From NCBI GenBank assembly GCA_023443095.1, contig JAEZVV010000184.1, positions 1-18,662 on the forward strand: a DNA stretch of 18,662 nt, given 5' to 3'. Shown in pieces: positions 1 through 8,170 of this stretch. Every line of letters starts with the position of its first letter. Position 1 is the first letter of the stretch. This DNA is from Pseudomonadota bacterium (GTDB taxonomy: Bacteria > Pseudomonadota > Gammaproteobacteria > Burkholderiales > Burkholderiaceae_F). The notes beneath the pieces are model-generated. The model had not been told where the DNA came from. It did not search any database and saw only the letters and a program-made list of their open reading frames with translations. A program made the translations under genes and the position numbers.

Positions 1-1638
1 GCCGACGACGGCGTGATGCCGCAGACGGTCGAACACCTCGAGATCCTGAACCTGCTCGGTCTGGCCGACGGCGCCGTGGTCCTGACCAAAACCGACCTCG
101 CTGCGCCGGCGCAGATCGCGGCAGCGCGAGCGGGGATTGCGACTCTCGTCGCCGCCACGCCAGCCGCGCGCTGGCCCGTGTTTGAACTTTCATGTCTCAG
201 CGGCGCTGGCGTGGCCGAACTGCGCCACCACCTGAACGCGGTGGCCGTGGCCCACCGGAGCGATGTCGGCGCGGGGCGTTTCCGTCTCGCGGTCGACCGC
301 GTGTTCACGCTATCGGGCATCGGTACCGTGGTCACCGGCCGTGTCCACTCGGGCCGCATCGGCATCGGCGACGAAGTGGTGGTCGCGCCCGGCGGCAGCC
401 GCGCCCGGGTGCGCGGCCTCCATGCCCAGGACCGCCCGGCGCTCGAAGGACGCGTCGGCGAGCGCTGCGCCCTCAACCTGGCCGGCGTGGCGCGCGAGGC
501 GGTCGAACGCGGCGCCTGGATCCAGGCGCCGGAGCTTGCCAACACCTGCGAGCGCTTCGACGCGAGCCTGCGGATGTCGCGGCTCGCGCCGCGGGCGCTG
601 GCCAACCTGACCCCGGTCCACCTGCATATCGGCACGCGCGACCTGCTGGCTCGAGTGAGTCTGCTCGAGGGCGAGTCGATCGAGCCCGGCGCCAGCGCGC
701 TGGTGTCCTTGCAAACGACGCGGCCGCTGGTCGCCTGCCGCGGCGAACGCTTCATCCTGCGCGACGCGACCGGCGCCTTCACCCTGGGCGGCGGCAGCGT
801 GATCGACACCGCCCCGCCGCAGCGCGGCCGCCGCCGGCCCGAGCGGCTGGCTCTGTTGCGATCGCTGGCGGCGCCCGACGCCAGTCGGGCACTCGCCGCC
901 TGGCTGGCGCGCGAACCGGTGCCGCTCGATCGCCTGGCAAGCGGCTGGAACCTCGATGCGACCGAACTGGCTTCGCTGCTGCAGGCCTGCAGCGCCCGCG
1001 TCGCCGCAGGCGTGGCTTTTTCGGCCGAACGCTGGGCCGAGCTTGAATCCCGGGTCCTTGCCGCCGTGGCGGCGCTGCACGAACGCGAGCCCGAACTGCC
1101 CGGGCTGGAGCAGAACCGGCTGCGGCGGATCGTCGCGCCGAGCCTGGCCGCCGCGGCGCTGGCCGAACTCGTCGCCGGGCTGGTCCAGGCGGGCAGGCTA
1201 GAGCGGCGCGGCGCGTTTCTTGCCGCGCCCACCCACAAGGCCGAACTCGCGCGTGCGCAGCAACTCCTGTGGGAGCGGGTCGAACCGCTGCTTGGCATCT
1301 CTCCCTACGGCCCGCCGCGGGTGCGGGACCTCGCCCGCGAGCTGGGCGAACCCGAGGCCGCAGTGCGCACCCTGCTCCAGCAGGTGACCCGGCTCGGCGC
1401 CACCGCGCTGGTCGCGCGCGACCACTACTTTCTCACCCGCGCGGTGGCCGAGATGGCCGAGATCGCCGCGGCCCTGGCCGCGGCCAGCGGGGCGGTGCGG
1501 GCGGCCGAGTTCCGCGACCGCATCGGCGGCGGCCGCAAGCTCGCGATCCAGGTCCTCGAGTTCTTCGACCGGGTGGCTTATACGCGCCGAGTCGGCGACG
1601 AACACCGCTTGCGGCGCAGCAACCCCTGGGCCATGTAA
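1..1638 (+). CDS. selB: Selenocysteine-specific translation elongation factor SelB (5' end cut off)
   Basis: SelB is a GTPase that carries selenocysteinyl-tRNA to the ribosome at UGA codons marked by a SECIS hairpin. The reading frame is open from base 1, so the GTP-binding P-loop and DxPGH motif lie upstream of the window. The first visible residues, ADDGVMPQTVEHL, match the SelB stretch just after that motif. VLTKTDL is the SelB form of the NKxD guanine-recognition motif, followed by the SCLSGAGV loop. Domains II and III follow (RLAVDRVFTLSGIGTVVTGRV is typical of SelB domain II). The remaining C-terminal half is consistent with the winged-helix repeats that bind SECIS RNA; near its end KLAIQVLEFFDR resembles the last winged helix. 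About 545 residues are present of roughly 630-650. It ends with TAA, 67 bases before the end of a convergent gene. No selA, selD or tRNA-Sec is visible here; selA probably lies upstream. Confidence 0.95.
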   Translation, partial: ADDGVMPQTVEHLEILNLLGLADGAVVLTKTDLAAPAQIAAARAGIATLVAATPAARWPVFELSCLSGAGVAELRHHLNAVAVAHRSDVGAGRFRLAVDRVFTLSGIGTVVTGRVHSGRIGIGDEVVVAPGGSRARVRGLHAQDRPALEGRVGERCALNLAGVAREAVERGAWIQAPELANTCERFDASLRMSRLAPRALANLTPVHLHIGTRDLLARVSLLEGESIEPGASALVSLQTTRPLVACRGERFILRDATGAFTLGGGSVIDTAPPQRGRRRPERLALLRSLAAPDASRALAAWLAREPVPLDRLASGWNLDATELASLLQACSARVAAGVAFSAERWAELESRVLAAVAALHEREPELPGLEQNRLRRIVAPSLAAAALAELVAGLVQAGRLERRGAFLAAPTHKAELARAQQLLWERVEPLLGISPYGPPRVRDLARELGEPEAAVRTLLQQVTRLGATALVARDHYFLTRAVAEMAEIAAALAAASGAVRAAEFRDRIGGGRKLAIQVLEFFDRVAYTRRVGDEHRLRRSNPWAM

Positions 1639-1705
1639 TAACTCCACGGCGAAGCCGAGTCCAATCTCCAACCGGCGGCGGGATCGGCCGGCCTTGGGCA
1701 GCGTT

Positions 1706-3160
1706 TCACGGCAGCGGCGCGAGCCGGTCGACGAAATGGTCGATACGCTCGGCCTGGTAGGCGTGGAAGGGGTTGTGGCGCAGGCGCAGCAGCGCGCTCT
1801 CGGGCACGGCGAGCACGCCGCGTTCGCCTTGCAGTTCGATCCGCCCGAGGTAGGGCAGAGTGCTGGCTTCGGGCCGGATCGCCCCGTACACCGGATCGTT
1901 GGGGCTGAAAGGCAGGGCCACGTGCGACAGGGAATAAACCCCCGTCGGCCAGGCCAGCCCGGTGGCACGCACGTCGAGCTGGTTCTGGCCGACCAGGCGG
2001 CGGTATTCGCTGATCTGGCCGCTGCCGGCGGACTCGTTGCCCAGCGCCGTCACGGTGAAGGACAGCGGCGCTCCTTCCAGAAGATGGCCACGCGTCTCGA
2101 GCACGGCCGGCTTGTAGAAGGGACGCGCTTCGGCGTGGCGGTTGATGTCGTAGAGCACCAATTCGTGCCCCTCGGCGGCCAGCCGTGAGAAGAGCTTTCT
2201 CACCACCGCCGGCGTCGACACCGTGGCGTCGGCCACCGACTGGAATGCAAGAATCGGCGGCACACCCTTGACCGGTCCGCCCTGGCCGAGCGCATCGAGC
2301 TGAGCCTGCAGCCTCTGGGTGAGGCGATAGATCTGATCGCCCGCGTTGACGGTGAAGCTGTTGAACTTGTAGGGGTCGAACTCGGGCTCGACGTCGGTCC
2401 ACTCAAGCTGCGGAATGCCCAAGCCATGGGCGACTCGCGCCTGCCACACCGCAAACTGCGCGGCGGGAGCCACGTCGATCGCCGGCGAAAACAGCAGCAG
2501 CCCTGCCGCCGCCGGCAGCTCTTCGCCCTGCAGGCGCGCGAGCGAATATTCGAGCGCGAGCGCGGCACCGGTGGAATAACCGGCCAAAACGATGGGCTTG
2601 TCGCCCACCTGTTGCCGCAGATGACGGGCCGCGATCCGCACCGCCGCCGCCCAGTCCTGCCAGCTCACGCCGAGCAGACCTGAAGGCAGGGCGCCGTGGC
2701 CGGGCAGGCGCAGCGCCAGCACGGTCCAGCCGGCGGCGTTCATCTGCTCGGCGAGCGCATGCAGGCTGTAGGGCGAATCGGACAAGCCGTGGATCAGCAG
2801 GATGCCCCCGCGCGGGTTCCGGGCCGGCAGCTCGAAGCTGCGGTTCCAGTCGAACGCCTCCTTGCTCGGGTCGGCCAGCGCACCCGCGGTATAACGAAAG
2901 GCCACCTGCCCCTCGCCCGCGACCGGATGCGCATAGATCTTCTGACGCAGCTCGGCGAAAACGGCGTCTTCCTTGCCCAGCCAATCAGCCCAAGTGCGGG
3001 TGCCGTCACCGGCACGGAACTCCTGCTCGAGCTCGACGCTGTGCCAGCGCGAGAGCTTCGGCAAGCTGTGCACATAAAAGCCGTACACCACCAGCGCCGC
3101 CACCAGCGCGCCGAGCAGGCCGTAAACCAGCGCGTAGACCAGATGCCGGGCGAACTTCAT
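1706..3160 (-). CDS. Membrane-anchored alpha/beta hydrolase (serine esterase/lipase-like)
   Basis: This 484-residue protein has an N-terminal membrane anchor (about residues 8-30, hydrophobic after MKFARH), so the hydrolase domain probably faces the periplasm. The domain starts near residue 115 with GGILLIHGLSDSP, the HG oxyanion-hole strand. GYSTG at 194-198 gives the nucleophile Ser196. Asp311 in SVADATVS and His413 in SLSHVALPF are good candidates for the rest of the triad. The substrate is unknown; the fold covers lipases, esterases and thioesterases. The frame extends upstream to 3316, but ATG 3160 begins the anchor helix and the upstream extension lacks protein-like character and would overlap thyA. 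It is divergent from thyA, with 133 bases between, and convergent with selB. Confidence 0.85.
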   Translation of the reverse strand: MKFARHLVYALVYGLLGALVAALVVYGFYVHSLPKLSRWHSVELEQEFRAGDGTRTWADWLGKEDAVFAELRQKIYAHPVAGEGQVAFRYTAGALADPSKEAFDWNRSFELPARNPRGGILLIHGLSDSPYSLHALAEQMNAAGWTVLALRLPGHGALPSGLLGVSWQDWAAAVRIAARHLRQQVGDKPIVLAGYSTGAALALEYSLARLQGEELPAAAGLLLFSPAIDVAPAAQFAVWQARVAHGLGIPQLEWTDVEPEFDPYKFNSFTVNAGDQIYRLTQRLQAQLDALGQGGPVKGVPPILAFQSVADATVSTPAVVRKLFSRLAAEGHELVLYDINRHAEARPFYKPAVLETRGHLLEGAPLSFTVTALGNESAGSGQISEYRRLVGQNQLDVRATGLAWPTGVYSLSHVALPFSPNDPVYGAIRPEASTLPYLGRIELQGERGVLAVPESALLRLRHNPFHAYQAERIDHFVDRLAPLP

Positions 3161-3293
3161 GGCGCACCGACCACGGCCGGCCTCAGGTGTGATGCCGCAC
3201 GCGGGCGCGGATTGGGTCGCCTGCCGTCGGGGCCGAACAACGAAGTTTCCAGGGTTTTCATAAGACGGTCCGACGAGTCGATAAAATGGCCGA

Positions 3294-4088
3294 ATGCGAC
3301 AGTACGAAGATTTCATGCGCCATGTCTACGAACACGGCGTCACCAAGACCGACCGCACCGGCACTGGCACCCGTTCGGTGTTCGGCCACCAGATGCGCTT
3401 CAACCTGGCCGAGGGCTTCCCCTTGGTCACGACCAAGAAGCTGCACCTGCGCTCGATCATCCACGAACTGCTGTGGTTCCTCAAAGGCGACTCGAACGTT
3501 GCCTACCTGCGCGACAACAAGGTCACGATCTGGGACGAATGGGCGCGCGCCGACGGCGACCTCGGCCCGGTCTACGGCGTGCAGTGGCGATCGTGGCCTA
3601 CGCCCGACGGCGGGCACATCGACCAGATCAGCCAGGTGCTCGATCAGATCAAGAGCAACCCCGACTCGCGCCGCCTGATCGTCTCGGCCTGGAACGTTTC
3701 CGACCTGCCGAAGATGGCCTTGCCGCCCTGTCACCTGCTGTTCCAGTTCTACGTCGCCGAAGGCAAGCTCAGCTGCCAGCTCTACCAGCGCAGCTGCGAC
3801 ATCTTCCTCGGCGTTCCGTTCAATATCGCCAGCTACGCCCTGCTCACCCACATGGTGGCGCAGCAGTGCGGGCTCGAAGTCGGCGACTTCGTATGGACCG
3901 GCGGCGACTGCCACATCTATTCGAACCATTTCGCCCAGGTCGAAGAGCAGCTCGCGCGCGAGCCGCGTCCCTACCCGCGACTCGTGATCAAGCGCCATCC
4001 GCCCAGCCTGTTCGATTACGTCTTCGAGGATTTCGAGATCGAAGCTTACGACCCGCACCCGCACATCAAGGCGCCGGTGGCGGTCTAG
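3294..4088 (+). CDS. thyA: Thymidylate synthase
   Basis: ThyA methylates dUMP to dTMP with methylene-tetrahydrofolate, releasing dihydrofolate. At 264 residues it has the same length as the E. coli enzyme, and the key residues fall at the same numbers. These are Arg21 (TDRTGTGT), the catalytic Cys146 (LPPCHLLFQFYV), the Arg126-Arg127 pair (DSRRLIV) that binds phosphate, and the substrate-binding block QRSCDIFLGVPFN. The C-terminus is HPHIKAPVAV. The start MRQYEDFMRHVYEHG fits family N-termini. No Shine-Dalgarno is seen before this ATG. It opens a probable operon with a P-loop kinase-like gene and dihydrofolate reductase, the enzyme that recycles its dihydrofolate product. Confidence 0.97.
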   Translation: MRQYEDFMRHVYEHGVTKTDRTGTGTRSVFGHQMRFNLAEGFPLVTTKKLHLRSIIHELLWFLKGDSNVAYLRDNKVTIWDEWARADGDLGPVYGVQWRSWPTPDGGHIDQISQVLDQIKSNPDSRRLIVSAWNVSDLPKMALPPCHLLFQFYVAEGKLSCQLYQRSCDIFLGVPFNIASYALLTHMVAQQCGLEVGDFVWTGGDCHIYSNHFAQVEEQLAREPRPYPRLVIKRHPPSLFDYVFEDFEIEAYDPHPHIKAPVAV

Positions 4089-4100
4089 GGAGTCCATCGC

Positions 4101-4625
4101 ATGCGGCTGGTGATCGTCGGCAACTCGGGCAGCGGCAAGACCTCGCTCGCCCGGCAACTGGCGGCGCGTTTCAACGCGCTGCGGCTCGAGCTCGACGAGA
4201 TTTTCTGGGCGCCGGGGGAAATCGCCGAAGCGCGCGAACCGGCAGCTGTCAAGGCCGACCTCGACGCCTTTCTGGCCCGCCACCCGAGCTGGATCGTCGA
4301 AGGCTGTTACGGCGAACTGGCGCGCCACGCTGCGGCTCGCGCCGACGCCTTGCTGCTGCTCGACCCCGGCCTCGAGGCCTGCCTCGCCAATACCGAGGCC
4401 CGTCCCTGGGAGCCCGAAAAATACGCCGACGCGGCCGATCAGCAGGCGATGCTGCCGGCGCTGCGCGAGTGGGTGCGCGCGTATTACGAACGCGACGACG
4501 ACTGCTCCTGGATCGCTCACCGCGCCTTGTTTGCCGACTTCGCCGGCCGCAAGCTCCACCTCGAGTCGCTCGACGACGCGGCCGACCGCCTGGCGGCCTG
4601 GCTCGCCCGCGGCCAGGCTGCCTGA
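4101..4625 (+). CDS. Small P-loop nucleotide kinase-like protein (adenylate/shikimate kinase fold)
   Basis: This 174-residue protein starts with a beta strand and a clear Walker A loop, GNSGSGKTS at residues 7-15. It resembles the small 'adenylate kinase-like / topology modulation (FlaR)' P-loop proteins, which are mostly of unknown substrate. The segment LELDEIFWAPGE sits where these kinases bind the acceptor, and WIVEGCYG and ADALLLLDPG resemble later core strands. HRALFADFAGRK near the C-terminus is shared with that group. It starts 12 bases after the thyA stop, with GGGAG 8 bases upstream of ATG, and lies before dihydrofolate reductase, so it is very likely cotranscribed with both. A role in nucleotide metabolism is inferred from position only; the phosphate acceptor is not known. 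Confidence 0.75.
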   Translation: MRLVIVGNSGSGKTSLARQLAARFNALRLELDEIFWAPGEIAEAREPAAVKADLDAFLARHPSWIVEGCYGELARHAAARADALLLLDPGLEACLANTEARPWEPEKYADAADQQAMLPALREWVRAYYERDDDCSWIAHRALFADFAGRKLHLESLDDAADRLAAWLARGQAA

Positions 4626-4684
4626 TCGCCGTCTTCGCACCTTTTTGACCCGCGCCAACTCGGCGCACCGTGAGTCCAGCCTCC

Positions 4685-5185
4685 ATGAGCCAAATCAGCC
4701 TGATCGTTGCGCGCGCGCGCAACGGCGTCATCGGGTTTCAGGGCAAGATGCCCTGGCACCTGCCAGAAGACCTTGCGCATTTCAAGCGCACCACGCTCGG
4801 CAAGCCGATCGTGATGGGCCGCAAGACCTGGGAGTCGATCGGCCGGCCGCTGCCGGGCCGCCGCAACCTCGTTATCACCCGCAACCCCGGCTACGTCGCT
4901 CCCGGCGCGGAGATCGCCCCCGGGCTCGAGGCGGCGCTGGCCCTGGTCGCCCATGAAGCCGAAGCCTTCGTGATCGGCGGCGGCGAGCTTTATGCCCAGG
5001 CCATGCCGTTGGCGCAACGGCTGTACCTGACCGAAATCGACGCCGATTTCGAAGGTGACGCCTTTTTCCCCACGCCTGCGCCCGCCCAATGGCGCGAGAT
5101 CGAGCGCGAACATCACGCGGCCACCGCAACTCGCCCCTGGTCCTTCGACTTCGTCACCTACGAGCGCGCCGCCAACGCAGCCTAG
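4685..5185 (+). CDS. folA: Dihydrofolate reductase
   Basis: The enzyme reduces dihydrofolate to tetrahydrofolate with NADPH, replenishing the cofactor oxidised by thymidylate synthase two genes upstream. At 166 residues it is of normal chromosomal type. It shows SLIVARARNGVIG at the N-terminus and MPWHLPEDL with Asp29, the counterpart of the E. coli catalytic Asp27. GRKTWESIGRPLPGRRN follows as the NADPH and folate-binding block, then FVIGGGELYAQAMP and LYLTEIDADFEGDAFFP. A GTG at 4670 would add five residues, but ATG 4685 aligns with family starts. It is 59 bases downstream of the kinase-like gene. Its end is followed by a strong hairpin that may close the operon. Confidence 0.96.
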   Translation: MSQISLIVARARNGVIGFQGKMPWHLPEDLAHFKRTTLGKPIVMGRKTWESIGRPLPGRRNLVITRNPGYVAPGAEIAPGLEAALALVAHEAEAFVIGGGELYAQAMPLAQRLYLTEIDADFEGDAFFPTPAPAQWREIEREHHAATATRPWSFDFVTYERAANAA

Positions 5186-5199
5186 GCTCCGACCATGAC

Positions 5200-5242
5200 C
5201 CGATTCGAGAGGGCGCCCGCCGCGGGCGCCTCTCGAACTCGG
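5200..5242 (+). terminator. Large hairpin after folA, probable transcription end
   Basis: An inverted repeat begins 15 bases after the folA stop. The core pairs TTCGAGAGG with CCTCTCGAA, a one-base bulge, then CGCCCG with CGGGCG around a 3-base loop. CCGA/TCGG extends the foot past another single-base bulge. The stem is very stable. There is no U-run after it, so it may act as a GC-rich terminator or an mRNA 3'-end stabiliser. Confidence 0.5.
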
Positions 5243-5297
5243 GATGGCTTGCCGCTGCCGATAATCCGGGTTCAAGGCATTCGTCCCGGAGACCGCC

Positions 5298-5723
5298 GTG
5301 AGCCCTCGATTCCGCCTGACCCTCGCCCTCGCCGCCCTTATGCCGCTGGGCGCCTGCGCCCCCAAGCTCGACGCCGCCAAAGCCACGTTCTGCCAGGAAC
5401 TCAGCAGTTATGCCCGCGCCGTCAACGCGCTCAACGCCCTGGGCCCGAGTACCAGCGTCGACCAGTTCAAGTTCCAGCAGTCCCTGGTCGAACAAGCGGC
5501 CGGCCGGCTCGAGGCCGCGGCGCTGGTGCTCAACAACGCCGAAGCCAAGGCACTGGCCCAATCCCGCGAACAGTTTGCCAACGCGGTGGGATCGATCGCC
5601 GGCACCGAGACCTTGGCGCAGGCCGATGCGCAGATCGATCAGGCGGCGGCCAAAGCCATCGACCAGTTCATCCAGATCGACAGCACGGTCTGCTCCTATG
5701 GAGCGGCATCACCAAAGAAATAA
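5298..5723 (+). CDS. Small predicted outer-membrane lipoprotein, function unknown
   Basis: The 141-residue product begins with a short basic stretch and hydrophobic core (MSPRFRLTLALAALMP), then the lipobox LGAC with Cys20. It is therefore predicted to be lipid-modified after signal peptidase II cleavage. Residue +2 is alanine, which favours sorting to the outer membrane. The rest is alanine- and glutamine-rich and looks almost entirely helical. It has two further cysteines, Cys32 near the start and Cys132 near the end, that could form a disulfide. The start is GTG 5298, with GGAG about 7 bases upstream. I do not recognise a family. It is a single gene between the folA hairpin and the 5741-5765 hairpin. 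Confidence 0.7.
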   Translation: MSPRFRLTLALAALMPLGACAPKLDAAKATFCQELSSYARAVNALNALGPSTSVDQFKFQQSLVEQAAGRLEAAALVLNNAEAKALAQSREQFANAVGSIAGTETLAQADAQIDQAAAKAIDQFIQIDSTVCSYGAASPKK

Positions 5724-5740
5724 GTCTCCACACTCAAGCA

Positions 5741-5765
5741 AAGAGCCGGGTTAGGCCCGGCTCTT
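5741..5765. terminator. Perfect 10-bp hairpin between convergent genes, terminator
   Basis: AAGAGCCGGG (5741-5750) pairs perfectly with CCCGGCTCTT (5756-5765) around the 5-base loop TTAGG. It lies 18 bases after the lipoprotein stop and just before the end of the convergent hydrolase-like gene. The A-rich left foot and T-containing right foot make it usable in both directions. Confidence 0.75.
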
Positions 5766-5783
5766 GTACTTGGTGCACCAATC

Positions 5784-6602
5784 TCAGGCGGCCAGCGATT
5801 CGGCCATGACCTCGAGCATGCGCTCGCGCCATTCGCCCGGATAGGCAAAGACATTGAGATGGCGTTTGCCCGGCACGCGCCAGACCTGGCGCCCTTCGGG
5901 AGCGGCAGCAACCAGTTCGGCAAACTGCTTGGCCGGCACGGTCGAGTCACGTTCGGGGAACACCAGCACTATGGGCAGTGTCAGCTGACGCAGGCCGTCG
6001 ACCGGCTCCGACACATTCTGCGGCAGCAGCTTGGCTGCGAGATGGCCGATGCCGGGGCCGTAACGGTCGAGCATGAAGCCGCGATGCGTGGCCCACGCCG
6101 ATTCGATCACCGCCAGCTTGATGCCGACCGCGTCCTGCGCCAGCAGGCGCAGGGCCACCGCGCCGCCCACCGCTTGGCCGAACACCACGATCCTCTGGGC
6201 ATCGACGTCGGTGCGCTTGCGCAGGTAGGCGAGCGCCGCTTTCGCATCGGCCAGCACGCCGTCGAGCGTCGCGGTGCCGGGCGACTTGCCGTAGCCGCGA
6301 TAGTCGAACATCAGCACGTTGTAACCGGAGGCCACCAGCCAGGAGATCTGGGCCAGATGATTGGCCAGATTGGTGCTGCCCGCATGCAGGTGCAGGACCG
6401 TCCCTTTGCTGGCGCCGATCGCCGGCAGGAAAAGCCCGCCCAGCATGACCCCGCCCGGCCCAGGCACCTGGATCGTCTCGGCCGACAGGCCGAAATGCGA
6501 GGGGTTCCAGTAGGAACGCCGGTCAGGCGAGAAAAAAAGACTTTCGGCGATAGCGGCGAAGAAACTGGCCATGGGTATTGGGGCGGGGGAAGAACTCAGC
6601 AT
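5784..6602 (-). CDS. Alpha/beta hydrolase-fold protein lacking the nucleophile serine
   Basis: The 272-residue product resembles the YfhR/BEM46-like hydrolases. It shows GTVLHLHAGSTNLANHL, where relatives usually have an HGNA-type oxyanion motif, then NVLMFDYRGYGKSPG and a nucleophile elbow. The elbow reads FGQAVGGA at residues 142-149: the usual serine of GxSxG is Ala144, codon GCG at 6173-6171. Asp219 (PERDSTVP) and His248 (GKRHLNVF) of the triad are still present. By family knowledge it should be catalytically impaired unless another residue serves. ATG 6602 overlaps the sdaA stop as ATGCTGA, which suggests translational coupling. An alternative ATG at 6572 (MASFFAAIAESLFF) has no better ribosome site. 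The N-terminus is hydrophobic, so weak membrane association is possible. Confidence 0.85.
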   Translation of the reverse strand: MLSSSPAPIPMASFFAAIAESLFFSPDRRSYWNPSHFGLSAETIQVPGPGGVMLGGLFLPAIGASKGTVLHLHAGSTNLANHLAQISWLVASGYNVLMFDYRGYGKSPGTATLDGVLADAKAALAYLRKRTDVDAQRIVVFGQAVGGAVALRLLAQDAVGIKLAVIESAWATHRGFMLDRYGPGIGHLAAKLLPQNVSEPVDGLRQLTLPIVLVFPERDSTVPAKQFAELVAAAPEGRQVWRVPGKRHLNVFAYPGEWRERMLEVMAESLAA

Positions 6603-7987
6603 TCGACCACGTTAACCGCCAGGCCGCCACGCGCGGTTTCCTTGTATTTGGTCTTCATGTCAGCGCCGGTGTCGCGCATAGTCTTGATCACCTGATCGAG
6701 CGAAACGAAGTGGGTGCCGTCGCCAGCGAGCGCCATGCGCGCCGCGTTGATCGCCTTGACGCTGGCGATGGCGTTGCGCTCGATACACGGGATCTGGACC
6801 AGCCCGCCAACCGGGTCGCAGGTCAGACCCAGGTGATGCTCCATGCCGATCTCGGCCGCGTTTTCGACCTGCTCAGGGCTTCCCCCTAGCACCGACGCGA
6901 GGGCGCCGGCCGCCATCGAACACGCCACCCCGACTTCCCCTTGGCAGCCGACTTCGGCCCCGCTGATCGAGGCGTTTTCCTTGTAGAGGATGCCGATCGC
7001 CGCCGCAGTGAGCAGGAAGTCGTGCACCCCGCTCTCGGTCGCTCCCGGCACGAAACGCGAGTAGTAATGCAGCACCGCCGGCACGATGCCGGCCGCGCCA
7101 TTGGTGGGCGCCGTCACCACCCGGCCGCCGGCGGCGTTTTCCTCGTTAACCGCCAGCGCGTAGAGGTTGACCCAGTCGAGCACCGCCAGCGGATCGCGCA
7201 AGGCGGCTTCGGGGTTTGAGGTCAGGCGCCGGTGCAGGAGTGGCGCTCGCCGCTTGACCTTGAACGGCCCGGGCAGCTCGCCGCCGGTGGCGATGCCGCG
7301 CGCGACGCAGGCCTGCATGGTCGACCAGATCGCGGCCAGGCCGGCGTCGATTTCGGTCTCGCTGCGCCAATGGCGTTCGTTGCGCCGCATCAGCTCGGCG
7401 ATCGAGCAGCCCTGCTCACGGGTCGCCGCCAGCAGCTCGGCACCGGTACGAAAAGGGTGGGGCAGGACGGTGATGTCCGGCACGATGCGTTTTTGCGCCC
7501 CATCATCGGTGGCCACTTCGTCGCTGACGACGAAGCCGCCGCCCACCGAGTAATACACCTTGGCCAGCAGCTCCTGTCCGGCCGCGTCGTACGCGGCAAA
7601 ACGCATGCCGTTGGCGTGAAACGGCAAGGTTTCGCGACGGTAGAAAAGCAGATCGATCTTTTCCTCGAAGGCGATCACGTGGTGGCCGAGCAGGGCGATG
7701 CGCCGGTCGCGGCGGACCGCCTCGAGCCGAGCGGCGATGGTGTCGATGTCGACCCGGTCGGGCTCCTCGCCCATCAACCCCAGCAGCACCGCCTTGTCGG
7801 TGCCGTGGCCCTTGCCGGTAGCGCCGAGCGAACCGAACATCTCGGCGCGCACCTGGCTCACCCGCTCGATCAGGCCCGCATGTTGCAGACGCAGACCGAA
7901 CAGCCGCGCAGCGCGCATCGGCCCTACCGTGTGAGAGGACGACGGGCCGATGCCTATCTTGAAGAGGTCGAAAACGCTGACAGCCAT
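6596..7987 (-). CDS. sdaA: L-serine ammonia-lyase, iron-sulfur dependent, single chain
   Basis: The enzyme deaminates L-serine to pyruvate and ammonia in the cytoplasm. With 463 residues it is the fused alpha-beta (type 2) form. The N-terminal domain starts with SVFDLFKIGIGPSSSHTVGPMRA. The catalytic half has APTNGAAGIVPAVL and cysteines Cys348 (GCQGEVG), Cys390 (LTCDPVGG) and Cys401 (IPCIERN), the expected [4Fe-4S] ligands. The last residue is Cys463, matching the C-terminal cysteine that in the Legionella enzyme folds back as fourth cluster ligand; the spacing of all four agrees with that enzyme as I recall it. The start is ATG 7987 with GGGAA upstream; a longer frame to 8161 has no matching protein sequence. 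It shares a 7-base overlap with the following hydrolase-like gene. Confidence 0.96.
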   Translation of the reverse strand: MAVSVFDLFKIGIGPSSSHTVGPMRAARLFGLRLQHAGLIERVSQVRAEMFGSLGATGKGHGTDKAVLLGLMGEEPDRVDIDTIAARLEAVRRDRRIALLGHHVIAFEEKIDLLFYRRETLPFHANGMRFAAYDAAGQELLAKVYYSVGGGFVVSDEVATDDGAQKRIVPDITVLPHPFRTGAELLAATREQGCSIAELMRRNERHWRSETEIDAGLAAIWSTMQACVARGIATGGELPGPFKVKRRAPLLHRRLTSNPEAALRDPLAVLDWVNLYALAVNEENAAGGRVVTAPTNGAAGIVPAVLHYYSRFVPGATESGVHDFLLTAAAIGILYKENASISGAEVGCQGEVGVACSMAAGALASVLGGSPEQVENAAEIGMEHHLGLTCDPVGGLVQIPCIERNAIASVKAINAARMALAGDGTHFVSLDQVIKTMRDTGADMKTKYKETARGGLAVNVVEC

Positions 7988-8170
7988 GAAGTTCCCTGGA
8001 AGCTCGATCGCTCGGGTGCGGGACGCATTCGTTCCGCCCGGACAAGTCCGAGTTTGCCATTCCAGCCCGGCGCCAGCCTTGCAAAACCGAGTCAACCCCA
8101 CTCGACCGCGGGACACTCCGGGGGGTGCCCGACCGGACAGCGATCCGCTCAGCTTCAGCAACGCCCTTGT

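Noticed and set aside
2696..4648. A 650-codon open frame on the plus strand crossing the hydrolase, thyA and the kinase-like gene
   Set aside because: It runs antisense to one real gene and out of frame with two others; its arginine-rich translation has no domain character.
3258..4658. A 466-codon minus-strand frame opposite thyA and the kinase-like gene
   Set aside because: It is a shadow of the conserved plus-strand genes, with no recognisable motif and no ribosome site.
5268..5290. A tRNA T-arm-like stretch (GGGTTCAAGG) before the lipoprotein gene
   Set aside because: No matching acceptor, D or anticodon arms surround it, and it runs straight into the ribosome site of the next gene.
8086..8095. 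A TTGACT -35-like hexamer (minus strand) upstream of sdaA
   Set aside because: No acceptable -10 hexamer lies 16-18 bases downstream, so I did not call a promoter.
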